DNA of 64,000 nt from Acetobacter sp. 46_36 (GTDB lineage: Bacteria > Pseudomonadota > Alphaproteobacteria > RF32 > CAG-239). Shown here piece after piece: positions 44,268 to 52,905 of the stretch. Below the pieces are notes generated by a model. The model saw nothing but the letters and a program-made list of their open reading frames with translations. It made no database searches and was not told where the DNA came from. The number at the start of each line of letters is the position of its first letter. The stretch's first letter is position 1. The DNA lies in the NCBI GenBank assembly GCA_001917135.1, contig MNTT01000007.1, forward strand, positions 62,001 to 126,000, read 5' to 3'. Position numbers and translations under genes: made by a program.

Positions 44268-46394
44268 TTACACTCTGGCAACAAAACTGACGACTTTTGA
44301 AGCCCTTAACGCCGCAATAATATCGTTCAGATGACCGGTGTTTTTTACATCCACATCAACAAGTATCTCAAAATAACTAATCGTCCGGTACACGATATTC
44401 AAGTTGGTGATATTGGCATTTTGCCGGGCTATCAGGTTAGACAGCTCGCCCAGCGTTCCCGGTTCATTGCTAATCATAACCTTGATACGAGCCGTATGAT
44501 TTTCCGTCTCGGCATCGCTCCCCCAGGATATATCCAGCCAGCGTTCCGGTTCATCGGCATATTTTTCCAGCGCCTTACACGCCAAAGAATGCACGGCAAC
44601 ACCTTTTCCCGTCGTTACAATCCCGACAATTCTGTCACCGGGAATCGGGTGGCAGCAACCGGCAAAATGAACTGCCATACCGGTTATCAACCCTTCAATT
44701 TTCAACGCGCCGCTTTTTTTCTTTTTCGGTTTTGATAATTTTATCGAATTGACAACCTGAGTTATTTTGGACTGCTTATATGCAGGATAGACGGTTCGCA
44801 AAACATCCCAGCCGGTAACCAGCCCTTCTCCAACCTTGGCATATAAATCTTCCAGACTTTCGCTTTCAAAATGCGGCAGCGTAGCATATACAGCCTTTTC
44901 ATTAAACTCCAGATTTTCCTGCTTAAACAGTTTCTCCAAAATATCTTTTCCCAAAGACAAAAACTGTTCGCGTTTGCAGGCGCGAACATAGCGGCGAATG
45001 GCTGCTTTGGCTTTTCCGGTTACGACAAAACGTTCCCACTCGGTAGACGGGTGCTGAGCCTTTGAAGTCAAGACTTCTACCTGATCCCCGTTTTGCAGAA
45101 CACTGCGCAAAGGCTTTATTTCCCCGTTAATTTTTGCGCCGACGCATTTATCTCCGACGCTGGAATGCACAGCATAGGCAAAGTCAACCGGCGTCGACCC
45201 ATAGGGCAACCCGATTAAATCCCCTTTCGGCGTAAAACAGAATACCTGATCATTATACATTTCCAGCTTGGTATTTTCCAAAAACTCATCAGGATTCTGC
45301 GCCTGTTCCAAAATTTCCAGAAGCTCACGAAGCCAGCGGAAACTTTTCCCTTCAACTTTTTGCCCCTGTTTATACGCCCAGTGCGCCGCGACGCCTTTTT
45401 CATTTATTTCATGCATTTCATGGGTGCGAATCTGAATTTCGATGCGCGTATTCTCCGGTCCGATAACACCGGTATGAATTGACTGATAGCCGTTCGGCTT
45501 CGGCGTGGAGATATAGTCTTTAAAACGGCGAGGAACCATGTGGTACTTACTGTGAATAACACCTAAAGCCTGATAGCAGGCGGCAATATCGTCAACGCAT
45601 ATCCGAAAAGCCATGATATCCGACAATTGCTCAAACGAAGCATTTTTCAACTGCATTTTGCGCCAGATGGAATACGGCGACTTTTCACGGCCGGTAACAG
45701 ATGCCTTTATGCCGTTTTCGGCCATATCTTTTTCCAGCTGGCTGATTATTTTCGGCACCAGATTGCTGCCTTGTTCACGCAAAAAATTCAACCGTGCTAC
45801 AATAGAATCGTGAGCCTCTTTGTGCAACTCGGCAAATGCGATTTCTTCCAGCTCGGTTTTAATCTCCTGCATACCGATACGTTCGGCCAAAGGAGCATAA
45901 ATATCCAGCGTTTCCTTAGCTATCCTTTTACGCTTTTCTTCAGGACAGAAATGTAAGGTTCTGATGTTATGAAGACGGTCAGCCAGCTTTATCAGCAGCA
46001 CGCGGATATCTTCCGACATTGCCAGCAGCAGTTTGCGAAAATTTTCCGCCTGTTTGCTTGAACCTGATTTCTGTTCAATAATCGCCAATTTGGTTACACC
46101 GTCCACAATAGCTGCAACCTGCGGGCCAAACAACTCTTTAATCTCTTCCACCGTCGTATCGGTATCTTCTACCGTATCGTGCAGCAATCCGGCAATAATC
46201 GAGTTACAGTCCAAACGAAACTTAGTCAGAATCCCTGCGACTTCAATCGGGTGGGAATAGTACGGGTCGCCAGAAGTCCGGAGCTGGGCTCCGTGTTTTT
46301 TCATTGCAAAAACGTATGCACGGTTCAGTGCATCTTCGTCTGCGTTAGGGTCATAAGATTTAACCAAATCAACTAATTCATACTGTCTTAACAT
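44268..46394 (-). CDS. spoT: Bifunctional (p)ppGpp synthetase/hydrolase (Rsh/SpoT)
   Basis: The 708-residue enzyme makes and degrades the stringent alarmone. Domains in order: HD hydrolase (SHPIEVAG, GLLHDTVEDTD at about 45-75), synthetase (FKDYISTPKPNGYQSIHTGVIG at about 285-305), TGS (VFCFTPKGDLIGLPYGSTPVDFAYA), the conserved-cysteine helical region (FAGCCHPIPGD) and the C-terminal ACT domain (SNEPGTLGELSNLIARQNANI). The HD residues are intact, so both activities are expected, as in the single Rsh of Alphaproteobacteria. It lies downstream of rpoZ, but a terminator separates the two. Confidence 0.96.
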   Translation of the reverse strand: MLRQYELVDLVKSYDPNADEDALNRAYVFAMKKHGAQLRTSGDPYYSHPIEVAGILTKFRLDCNSIIAGLLHDTVEDTDTTVEEIKELFGPQVAAIVDGVTKLAIIEQKSGSSKQAENFRKLLLAMSEDIRVLLIKLADRLHNIRTLHFCPEEKRKRIAKETLDIYAPLAERIGMQEIKTELEEIAFAELHKEAHDSIVARLNFLREQGSNLVPKIISQLEKDMAENGIKASVTGREKSPYSIWRKMQLKNASFEQLSDIMAFRICVDDIAACYQALGVIHSKYHMVPRRFKDYISTPKPNGYQSIHTGVIGPENTRIEIQIRTHEMHEINEKGVAAHWAYKQGQKVEGKSFRWLRELLEILEQAQNPDEFLENTKLEMYNDQVFCFTPKGDLIGLPYGSTPVDFAYAVHSSVGDKCVGAKINGEIKPLRSVLQNGDQVEVLTSKAQHPSTEWERFVVTGKAKAAIRRYVRACKREQFLSLGKDILEKLFKQENLEFNEKAVYATLPHFESESLEDLYAKVGEGLVTGWDVLRTVYPAYKQSKITQVVNSIKLSKPKKKKSGALKIEGLITGMAVHFAGCCHPIPGDRIVGIVTTGKGVAVHSLACKALEKYADEPERWLDISWGSDAETENHTARIKVMISNEPGTLGELSNLIARQNANITNLNIVYRTISYFEILVDVDVKNTGHLNDIIAALRASKVVSFVARV

Positions 46395-46447
46395 GCGACC
46401 TCTTTATTTTACCCACATTCTTTATGTTATAGCGCATAAATTACAAA

Positions 46448-46479
46448 AAAGCAAGATATGTTTACCAATATCTTGCTTT
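46448..46479 (-). terminator. Intrinsic terminator after rpoZ
   Basis: A perfect 12-pair stem (AAAGCAAGATAT at 46448-46459 with its complement at 46468-46479), with an 8-base loop, is followed on the minus strand by a T-run. Confidence 0.85.
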
Positions 46480-46510
46480 ATGAATCCTTAAATTTTATGA
46501 AAAAGAAAAT

Positions 46511-46996
46511 TTATTCTTCCAAATCTTCCATATCATCGGAAAAATCGTCTTTACCGTCCAGCAATTCGTCGTCCAAATCCGCATCGCTATCGTCAAGGGA
46601 CAAGTCATCGCCATCAACATCAAGCGTTTCGCCGTCCGTATCCTGAATTTGCATATTGTCAGCCAAAGCGGCATCCAAAATCGTATCACCGTCAAATTGC
46701 GAATCCAACTCAGACAATTCTTTTTCGGCAGCAAGAATTTCCAGCTCTTCTTCTTCCGGCTCTTCAACTTCAACATATTTCTGAAGCCCCATAACCAAAG
46801 ATTTCTGCAAATCTTCAATATCGGCTTTACCCTCGGCGATTTCACGCAAGGCAACTACGGAGTTTTTATCATTATCTCTGTCAACCTTAATCGGGGAGCC
46901 GGACTCTATATCTTTTGCCCGCTGCGCCGCCACCAAAAGCAACTCATAGCGGTTGGGAATCTTTTCAACACAGTCTTCAACTGTTACACGTGCCAT
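46511..46996 (-). CDS. rpoZ: RNA polymerase omega subunit with long acidic tail
   Basis: Omega stabilises the beta' subunit. The 161-residue protein starts MARVTVEDCVEKIPNRYELLLVAAQRAKDI and has SVVALREIAEGKAD, both canonical. Ordinary omega is 90-130 residues; here about 90 residues after position 75 are almost all Glu/Asp with Leu, a strongly acidic tail. I start at the ATG at 46996 (AAGGTGG upstream). It has its own promoter and terminator. The tail could modulate binding of ppGpp or regulators to RNA polymerase, but this is speculation. Confidence 0.92.
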   Translation of the reverse strand: MARVTVEDCVEKIPNRYELLLVAAQRAKDIESGSPIKVDRDNDKNSVVALREIAEGKADIEDLQKSLVMGLQKYVEVEEPEEEELEILAAEKELSELDSQFDGDTILDAALADNMQIQDTDGETLDVDGDDLSLDDSDADLDDELLDGKDDFSDDMEDLEE

Positions 46997-47036
46997 TTTG
47001 ACCACCTTTTAAATTTGTTTTTACACTTTGTGAGAG

Positions 47037-47065
47037 TTTATACACAAGACATCTCGGAAATGCAA
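47037..47065 (-). promoter_or_regulatory. Sigma70-type promoter for rpoZ
   Basis: On the minus strand TTGCAT (47065-47060), a 17-bp spacer and TATAAA (47042-47037) lie about 40 bp before the ATG at 46996. Confidence 0.65.
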
Positions 47066-47083
47066 CTATTTTTTTGAAAAACT

Positions 47084-48343
47084 TTAATAAAATATCGGCG
47101 CCGTCAGCATTACCCCTCTGATTTTAATCATCTTTTCTGCCAGTTCCCGCTGATGCGGCCGCACCGCTTCTACATCCTCTTTCAAAGCCGTATACATTTT
47201 TATGATGGCCGCTTCGACTGCGTACATTTCATCCTGCCATTTTTTAGGCAGCCGGCGGATATAATTGTCATAATATCCGCGACGGTGAAACCGAACGGCG
47301 TATGCCGTCGCCTGATTTGCCTCGGCAACACGAAACGCCTTAATGGTACGATCGCAGGTATATGCCCATTCTTCCGGGCTGAACCCCTGCTTGACAACTA
47401 CAGATGCAAATTCATCGTATATTCCGGCAAAACGCGTTTTCAGGACAAGGCGCTGACAAGGGTTGACGATATCTTTCAGGCTGTTTTGCTTCAGAGCGGT
47501 TCCGTTTTCCTGTTCCCAGATATCAAGCAGCGCCTCTCCGACAATCAGCTTGGAATAATTACGCATATTATCTCTGGTTCCAAATTCCATAACATCATCA
47601 ATTGTCGCCGTAAATGCGGCAACGTCTTTTGAGGTCAACGGAGAAGTCAGGGTCGGCGCAATCGTCCGCAGAGACAAAGCAAAGGCCGGCTTTGCCTTTC
47701 GGACAGACGAAGCCTTTTTCTTTTCCGCGTTTTTTTCCGGGAACTCGGCCTTATCTTTTAGAAAATCAGGCAGTTCTGTATCAATTTTCGGCTTTTTAAC
47801 GCGGACGGTTTTCGGCCTGTCGAGGTCTTCCGGCTTTTTTTCGCCCCAAATTTCCGGCATCAGCAAAAAATACAGCGCCGGCGACATAAATTCCAAATTT
47901 TCAATTCCTTTAAGGCGGTCAGGTATTTTTTCGGGAAATTTGTTTTTGGTTTCCTTTATTCCCGGCAGATTTAATATTTTTTCGGACATTCCGGGAATCT
48001 GATGCAGCATCGGACCAATGTACTGATAGGAATCCCGGGGCAGCCAGCCGATTATTTCCAACAGTTCGTCTTCATAATTGTTTTTTAATCTTCCCTCGCT
48101 CAAACCGTAAAAACGGATTGTCCGGCTGAACTCCTGTTTGAATTTGCGTCCCATTTTGAACCGGGATTCATACCCTTTGTCATAAAACTGATCCATTGTA
48201 TCAAGTTTTTTAATATAGGTGTTGATATCAGGAACTTCCATTTTCATGTCAACTTTAAAATAACGGTCATAATCCGCTGCTGCAGCCCATACCGTTTCCG
48301 ATAGCAGCAATCCCGATATTATGAAAAAGAAAAATCTGACCAT
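47084..48343 (-). CDS. Exported protein of unknown function
   Basis: I do not recognise this 419-residue protein. It has a signal peptide (cleavage near VWAAAAD, about residue 20). Residues 30-165 are charged and helical with Pro-Gly breaks (GWLPRDSYQYIGPMLHQIPGM). A Lys/Glu/Pro-rich linker (about 170-225) follows, then a helical C-terminal domain with two cysteines (VNPCQRLV, AYTCDRT). There is no repeat and no enzyme motif. It is monocistronic, between rpoZ and gcrA on the minus strand; gcrA is divergent. A periplasmic location is likely. Confidence 0.7.
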   Translation of the reverse strand: MVRFFFFIISGLLLSETVWAAAADYDRYFKVDMKMEVPDINTYIKKLDTMDQFYDKGYESRFKMGRKFKQEFSRTIRFYGLSEGRLKNNYEDELLEIIGWLPRDSYQYIGPMLHQIPGMSEKILNLPGIKETKNKFPEKIPDRLKGIENLEFMSPALYFLLMPEIWGEKKPEDLDRPKTVRVKKPKIDTELPDFLKDKAEFPEKNAEKKKASSVRKAKPAFALSLRTIAPTLTSPLTSKDVAAFTATIDDVMEFGTRDNMRNYSKLIVGEALLDIWEQENGTALKQNSLKDIVNPCQRLVLKTRFAGIYDEFASVVVKQGFSPEEWAYTCDRTIKAFRVAEANQATAYAVRFHRRGYYDNYIRRLPKKWQDEMYAVEAAIIKMYTALKEDVEAVRPHQRELAEKMIKIRGVMLTAPIFY

Positions 48344-48435
48344 TTTTATTCCTTGATATTACAGATGATTGAATCTTAAGCTATTTTAATAGCTTATTTT
48401 CACTTTAGAAAAAATAATTTAAAAAAACGTTATAC

Positions 48436-48464
48436 TTGCATTTTAAATCTGTTTGGATTATGGT
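48436..48464 (+). promoter_or_regulatory. Sigma70-type promoter for gcrA
   Basis: TTGCAT (48436-48441), a 17-bp spacer and TATGGT (48459-48464) lie about 40 bp upstream of the gcrA ATG. Confidence 0.6.
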
Positions 48465-48504
48465 TTCAGTAAACAGGCCGCAACCAATTAATGGAGAAAG
48501 AATT

Positions 48505-48993
48505 ATGATTTGGACCGATGAAGCCGTCGAAGAACTAAAAAGAATGTGGGATCGTGGAATGACCACCGGGCAGATAGCCAAAGCTCTCAATGTTACGAAA
48601 AATTCAATTATCGGCAAAGTACACCGTTTATGTCTGACGGCGAGGCCTTCTCCTATAAAAAAGGCACCGGAAACCAAAAATGAAAAGAAAGCGGCTAAGA
48701 TTGAAAAAAATATAAAGACTGAAAAAAATGAAAAAACAGTCAAAACGGTAAAAGAAGAGCAAAAGATTTCCGCAGAAAACAGACTTGCGGAAAGAGTCCC
48801 TTCCAAGGAATCCACCGCGATTGAAGAAACGAATATTCCATTGGTCAAGCTAGACAATCACACATGCCGCTGGCCTTTGGGCGATCCTCGTGACGATGAT
48901 TTCTGTTTTTGCGGCAAAAGGGTAAAGACCGGACAGACATATTGCGAGGAACATGCTGCCGTAGCTTATGTAAAACCCGGTAAAAAGCTTTAA
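48505..48993 (+). CDS. gcrA: GcrA cell-cycle regulator
   Basis: GcrA is an alphaproteobacterial transcription factor that binds sigma70-RNA polymerase and methylated GANTC promoters to drive S-phase genes. The 162-residue protein starts with the conserved MIWTDEAVEELKRMWDRGMT and TGQIAKALNVTKNSIIGKVH (DNA-binding helix-turn-helix), has a Lys/Glu-rich linker (about 55-110) and ends with the conserved Cys-containing sigma-binding domain (CRWPLGDP, FCFCGKRVK, YCEEH). GGAG precedes the ATG at 48505. Other partners (CcrM, CtrA, DnaA) are outside the window. Confidence 0.95.
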   Translation: MIWTDEAVEELKRMWDRGMTTGQIAKALNVTKNSIIGKVHRLCLTARPSPIKKAPETKNEKKAAKIEKNIKTEKNEKTVKTVKEEQKISAENRLAERVPSKESTAIEETNIPLVKLDNHTCRWPLGDPRDDDFCFCGKRVKTGQTYCEEHAAVAYVKPGKKL

Positions 48994-49030
48994 GAGTTAA
49001 TTATGTTTTGTTTCGAAAAATGACATTTAA

Positions 49031-49061
49031 GGCGTACCGGTTCTGTCCGGTGCGTCTTTTT
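49031..49061 (+). terminator. Intrinsic terminator after gcrA
   Basis: Ten pairs GGCGTACCGG/CCGGTGCGTC, including two G-T pairs (49031-49040 and 49047-49056), with a 6-base loop and five T after. Confidence 0.82.
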
Positions 49062-49146
49062 GTTTGTATTATTTTATCAACAATGCTTATTTGAAATATT
49101 CCAAGAGGCGCCATAGGGTTATCGGCATCTGAAGACGGATTAAGAG

Positions 49147-49845
49147 ATGTACAGTGAAAAATTTATAAAATTCATTGAAATGTGGCAAAAAGAGTTTGCC
49201 ATCGAACGAACGATTAATGAAAAAATCTGTATAGACAGAGACGGAAATCCCATCCCCTGGTATACCTATCCGGCAATTGAATATCTGTCGCAATTTGATG
49301 TTACCGATAAGGATGTCTTTGAGTTCGGCTGCGGAAATTCCTCCCTATTCTGGGCGGACAGAGCCAGACTGGTTACCAGCATTGAAGACAATCCAGACTG
49401 GTTTGCCAAATGGCAGAAAAGTTTTAACCGACCGAATTTGGACATTCGCTGGCGAGACGAAGGCGAAGGATATTATAATGCCATATTTGAAGACAGCAAA
49501 AAATACGACATCATTGTCGTCGACGGAAAACGCCGCGCCGATTGTGCCCGCACAGCGCTGAAAGCTTTAAACCAAGGCGGTATTATCATCCTAGACGACA
49601 GCGACCGCATTAACACCAGCAAAGAATATGCGGACGCCGTTGCTTCTCTGAAAAACGGCAACCTTATCCAAGTTGATTTTTACGGCTTTTGCCCAATGAA
49701 CGTTTATACCAAAACAACATCCGTCTTTTTGAGCAGGGATTTTAACTTCCAATCCCTGTACAGCGTGCAGCCGATTAACGGGTTCGGCAACTTATGGAGC
49801 ATGAGCCGCAAAGACCGCAAGGAATTTTATAAGGCCAACAAGTAG
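49147..49845 (+). CDS. Class I SAM-dependent methyltransferase-like protein
   Basis: The 232-residue protein carries a Rossmann methyltransferase pattern: DVFEFGCGNSSLFWA (SAM loop, about residues 56-70), the acidic end of strand 2 in SIEDNPDW, YDIIVVDGKRR and GIIILDDSD at strands 4 and 5. No catalytic motif tells the substrate. Similar proteins are often in polysaccharide clusters. It lies alone between gcrA and mrp. GGATTAAGAG precedes the ATG, a weak ribosome site. Cytoplasmic. Confidence 0.7.
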   Translation: MYSEKFIKFIEMWQKEFAIERTINEKICIDRDGNPIPWYTYPAIEYLSQFDVTDKDVFEFGCGNSSLFWADRARLVTSIEDNPDWFAKWQKSFNRPNLDIRWRDEGEGYYNAIFEDSKKYDIIVVDGKRRADCARTALKALNQGGIIILDDSDRINTSKEYADAVASLKNGNLIQVDFYGFCPMNVYTKTTSVFLSRDFNFQSLYSVQPINGFGNLWSMSRKDRKEFYKANK

Positions 49846-49878
49846 ATATTAAAACGACAAACAAGCCGTTCGGCGTTT

Positions 49879-50874
49879 TTATCGAAGTTTTAATTTTGCC
49901 GCAATCCGGACCGCAATATTTTCATATACTTTTGCATAGCTGCTGTCAGGGGCGCTCTGGACAATCGGCGTCCCATTATCTGCGTTAGCCCGGATATCAT
50001 AATGCAGAGGTATCTCTCCAAGGAAATCGACTCCGTACTTTTCCGCAGTCTTTTCTGCGCCGGCATGTCCGAAAATATCAGCGCGATGTCCGCATTTTTC
50101 GCAGATATAGTAACTCATATTTTCAACAACTCCTAAAACAGGAACGCCTATTTTATTAAACAAGTTCAACCCCTTTACCGCGTCAATCAAAGCTATATCC
50201 TGCGGCGTGGAAACAATCACCGCACCGGAAAAGTCGATTTTCTGCGACATAGTAATCTGAATATCCCCCGTTCCCGGCGGCATGTCTATAACCATAATAT
50301 CCACTTCGCCCCACGCCGTCTGCGTCAACAGCTGTTCAATTGCTCCGCAGGCTTTGGCTCCGCGCCAGATTAATGCCGTATCTCCGGCCACCATACTACC
50401 GATAGACATGGACTTAATGCCGCATTCCATAAACGGCTGAAATGTTACTCCGTCATATGACGAAGGCGGCATCTTGTCATATCCAAGCATTGTCGGTACG
50501 GAAGGACCATAAATGTCGGCGTCAAAAAGCGCCACGTTCAAATTCAGGTTTTCCAGCGCAAGCGCAAGATTAACAGATGTTGTCGACTTGCCGACGCCGC
50601 CTTTGCCAGACGCCACGGCGATAATATGTTTTACACCTTTTATCTGCCATTTATCCGAAGCTGCAGGCGCCTCAACACGGTCTTTAACAAAAACGACACT
50701 AACTTTTTTATCAGGATTTTCCTGTTCAAGTTCAGCTTTCAACTGTTGCACACATTCAGCGTTTTCATCGGTCTTCAGCGTTACAATCAACCGGCCACCC
50801 AGTTCTTTTACGGAAGCAATTTCCTCCGGCTTAAAATATTTTGCGGCCAAAGCCTGGTTTTTATTGTCTGACAT
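49879..50874 (-). CDS. mrp: Iron-sulfur cluster carrier ATPase (Mrp/ApbC)
   Basis: Mrp/ApbC binds and transfers Fe-S clusters. The 331-residue protein has an N-terminal MIP18-like part of about 90 residues, a deviant Walker A SGKGGVGKST, the DADIYGPSVP switch, and the CxxC motif CEKCGH that holds the cluster between subunits. I start at the ATG at 50874 with AGGGA 8 bp upstream; the open frame is 17 codons longer. It diverges from hflK, a frequent pairing in Alphaproteobacteria. A ferredoxin gene lies elsewhere in the window. Confidence 0.95.
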   Translation of the reverse strand: MSDNKNQALAAKYFKPEEIASVKELGGRLIVTLKTDENAECVQQLKAELEQENPDKKVSVVFVKDRVEAPAASDKWQIKGVKHIIAVASGKGGVGKSTTSVNLALALENLNLNVALFDADIYGPSVPTMLGYDKMPPSSYDGVTFQPFMECGIKSMSIGSMVAGDTALIWRGAKACGAIEQLLTQTAWGEVDIMVIDMPPGTGDIQITMSQKIDFSGAVIVSTPQDIALIDAVKGLNLFNKIGVPVLGVVENMSYYICEKCGHRADIFGHAGAEKTAEKYGVDFLGEIPLHYDIRANADNGTPIVQSAPDSSYAKVYENIAVRIAAKLKLR

Positions 50875-50992
50875 AGCATATTTCCCTAATGTGGATATAA
50901 TTTTTTCAATATTGTTTTTATACAAGCTTTATATTATTTTTCTACAATAAATATATAAGTTTTATCATTTTTTTATCGTACCAGAGGTTTTT

Positions 50993-52015
50993 ATGACAGA
51001 CAAATCAACAGTTTTGGACACCAATCCTTGGGATACGGCGGATGAATCGCCGGCACCGAAAGCGAAAGTTGTGGATTTTACGACCAAAATAGCGAAAATG
51101 CAAAATGCCGGAGACAACTTTAACGGATTTTATAAAATTATCATCGGCATCTTGTTGTTTTTATGGCTTATTTCCGGCTTTTATCAGGTTCAGCCGAGCG
51201 AGCAGGGCGTTGTGCTGCGGCTGGGAAAGTATGCCGAAACGACAGATGCCGGACTGCATTATCACCTGCCCTACCCGTTTGAGCAGGTTTATATTGTCGA
51301 CATCAGCAAAGAACGCAGCATCAATCTGGGCGTCAACGAAAACAGCTACCGTGATTCAAGCGAGCTGACGGAAAGCCATATGCTGACGGGCGATGAAAAT
51401 ATTGTCGACATTAATCTGACTGTTGTCTGGAATATTAAAAACGCCAATGATTTCCTGTTTAAGACAAGAACCCCGGAATCGACTGTCAAAGTCGCAGCGC
51501 AGTCGGTTTTGCGGGAAATTATCGGACAATCCAAAATGGAAGACGTCATTACAGGCGACCGCAACAAAATTGAAAATGATACGAAAAAAGAGTTGCAGAG
51601 CCTCCTGGACGGTTTTCAAACCGGCGTGAACATCGTCCGTGTCAAATTGCAAAAGGCCGACCCGCCGAAACAGGTTGTCGATGCCTTTAATGAAGTACAG
51701 CGCGCAAAAACCGATGCCGAACGCTTTAAAAATGAAGCGGAAGCTTATGCAAACGAGGTTTTGCCGAAAGCCGAAGGTGAAGCGATTAAGCGCAAGCAGG
51801 AAGCTGAAGCCTACAAGGAAGCCGTTATCAGTAAAGCAGAAGGCGAAGCCCAGCGTTTTTCTTCCGTTTATGATGCTTATAAAACAGGAAAGCTGGTAAC
51901 ATCCAAGCGCCTTTATCTTGAAACGATGGAAGACGTGTTACAGAAATCAAAAAAGGTCATTATGGAGCCCGGACAAAAAAGTTCCAATATGATGCCGATT
52001 TTGCCTTTAAAATAA
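50993..52015 (+). CDS. hflK: FtsH protease regulator HflK
   Basis: HflK and HflC form a SPFH-domain cage around the FtsH membrane protease. The 340-residue protein has a disordered N-terminus, one membrane segment (about 45-63), the SPFH core beginning VQPSEQGVVLRLG and a long coiled coil (about 240-300: KPKAEGEAIKRKQ-like). AGAGG precedes the ATG. It is the first gene of hflK-hflC-degP-holC; hflC starts 19 bp later. It diverges from mrp. Confidence 0.95.
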   Translation: MTDKSTVLDTNPWDTADESPAPKAKVVDFTTKIAKMQNAGDNFNGFYKIIIGILLFLWLISGFYQVQPSEQGVVLRLGKYAETTDAGLHYHLPYPFEQVYIVDISKERSINLGVNENSYRDSSELTESHMLTGDENIVDINLTVVWNIKNANDFLFKTRTPESTVKVAAQSVLREIIGQSKMEDVITGDRNKIENDTKKELQSLLDGFQTGVNIVRVKLQKADPPKQVVDAFNEVQRAKTDAERFKNEAEAYANEVLPKAEGEAIKRKQEAEAYKEAVISKAEGEAQRFSSVYDAYKTGKLVTSKRLYLETMEDVLQKSKKVIMEPGQKSSNMMPILPLK

Positions 52016-52034
52016 CGAGAAGACGGAGTTGAAG

Positions 52035-52895
52035 ATGAAAAAAAACTTACATTTGATTTTAGTCGGCGCTGCCGTTTTGCTGGTATTGGCATCCCAGTCG
52101 CTGTATATTGTTCAACAGCCCGAGCAGGCCATCGTTTTGCAATTCGGCAATCCGGTGCGGCTGATACAGGAACCGGGACTGAAAATAAAAATGCCGTTTA
52201 TCCAAAATGTCGTCTTTTATGATAAACGTTTGTTAAATCTGGAACCGCCGGCGCAGGAAGTCGTACTGAAAGACAAAAAGCGTTTGGATGTCGATACTTT
52301 TTCCAGATACAGAATTGTTGAGCCGCTGACATTTTACAAAACAGTCAGAAACGAATATCAGGCACAGAACAGGCTGCAGGAAATCGTCAATTCTTCAGCA
52401 CGAAATGTGCTGGCTACATTTACGCTGAAAGAACTCCTGTCGGAAAAAAGAACAGAAATCATGAAGCAAATCAGCGATGCCGTAAAAGCCGATGCAGCCC
52501 AGCTTGGCGTTGAGGTTGCCGATGTCCGTATCCGCCGCGCCGATTTGCCGGTGCAAGTGTCTCAGGCCATTAATGACCGTATGAAGACTGAAAGGATCCG
52601 CGAAGCAAAAGGATATCGGGCCGACGGGGAAAAGACTGCGCAGGAAATCCGTGCAACTGCAGACAAGCAAGCAACCATAACAGTGGCTACAGCCGAAAAG
52701 GAAGCACAGCAGATTAAAGGCGAGGGCGACAAAAAAGCGACGGAAATCTGGAACAAAGCAACCGGTGTTGACCCTGAATTTTATGCATTTTATCGTTCCC
52801 TTGAAGCATACCGCAACTCTTTCGACGAGGAAACATCGCTGGTGCTGGCACCGGAGGGCGAGTTCTTCAGTTATTTTGGAAAGTCTTTAAAATAA
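52035..52895 (+). CDS. hflC: FtsH protease regulator HflC
   Basis: The 286-residue partner of HflK has an N-terminal membrane anchor (residues 5-23), the SPFH core (VQQPEQAIVLQFGNPVRLIQEPGLKIKMPF) and a coiled coil ending in DPEFYAFYRSLEAYRNSF. Start ATG 52035 has ACGGAG 6 bp upstream; a TTG two codons earlier is possible. degP follows after 10 bp, the usual alphaproteobacterial order. Confidence 0.95.
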   Translation: MKKNLHLILVGAAVLLVLASQSLYIVQQPEQAIVLQFGNPVRLIQEPGLKIKMPFIQNVVFYDKRLLNLEPPAQEVVLKDKKRLDVDTFSRYRIVEPLTFYKTVRNEYQAQNRLQEIVNSSARNVLATFTLKELLSEKRTEIMKQISDAVKADAAQLGVEVADVRIRRADLPVQVSQAINDRMKTERIREAKGYRADGEKTAQEIRATADKQATITVATAEKEAQQIKGEGDKKATEIWNKATGVDPEFYAFYRSLEAYRNSFDEETSLVLAPEGEFFSYFGKSLK

Positions 52896-52905
52896 GGATT
52901 GGGCG

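Noticed and set aside
49846..49878. Possible terminator between the methyltransferase-like gene and mrp
   Set aside because: GCCG/CGGC would leave only a two-base loop; the remaining three-pair stem is too short to call.
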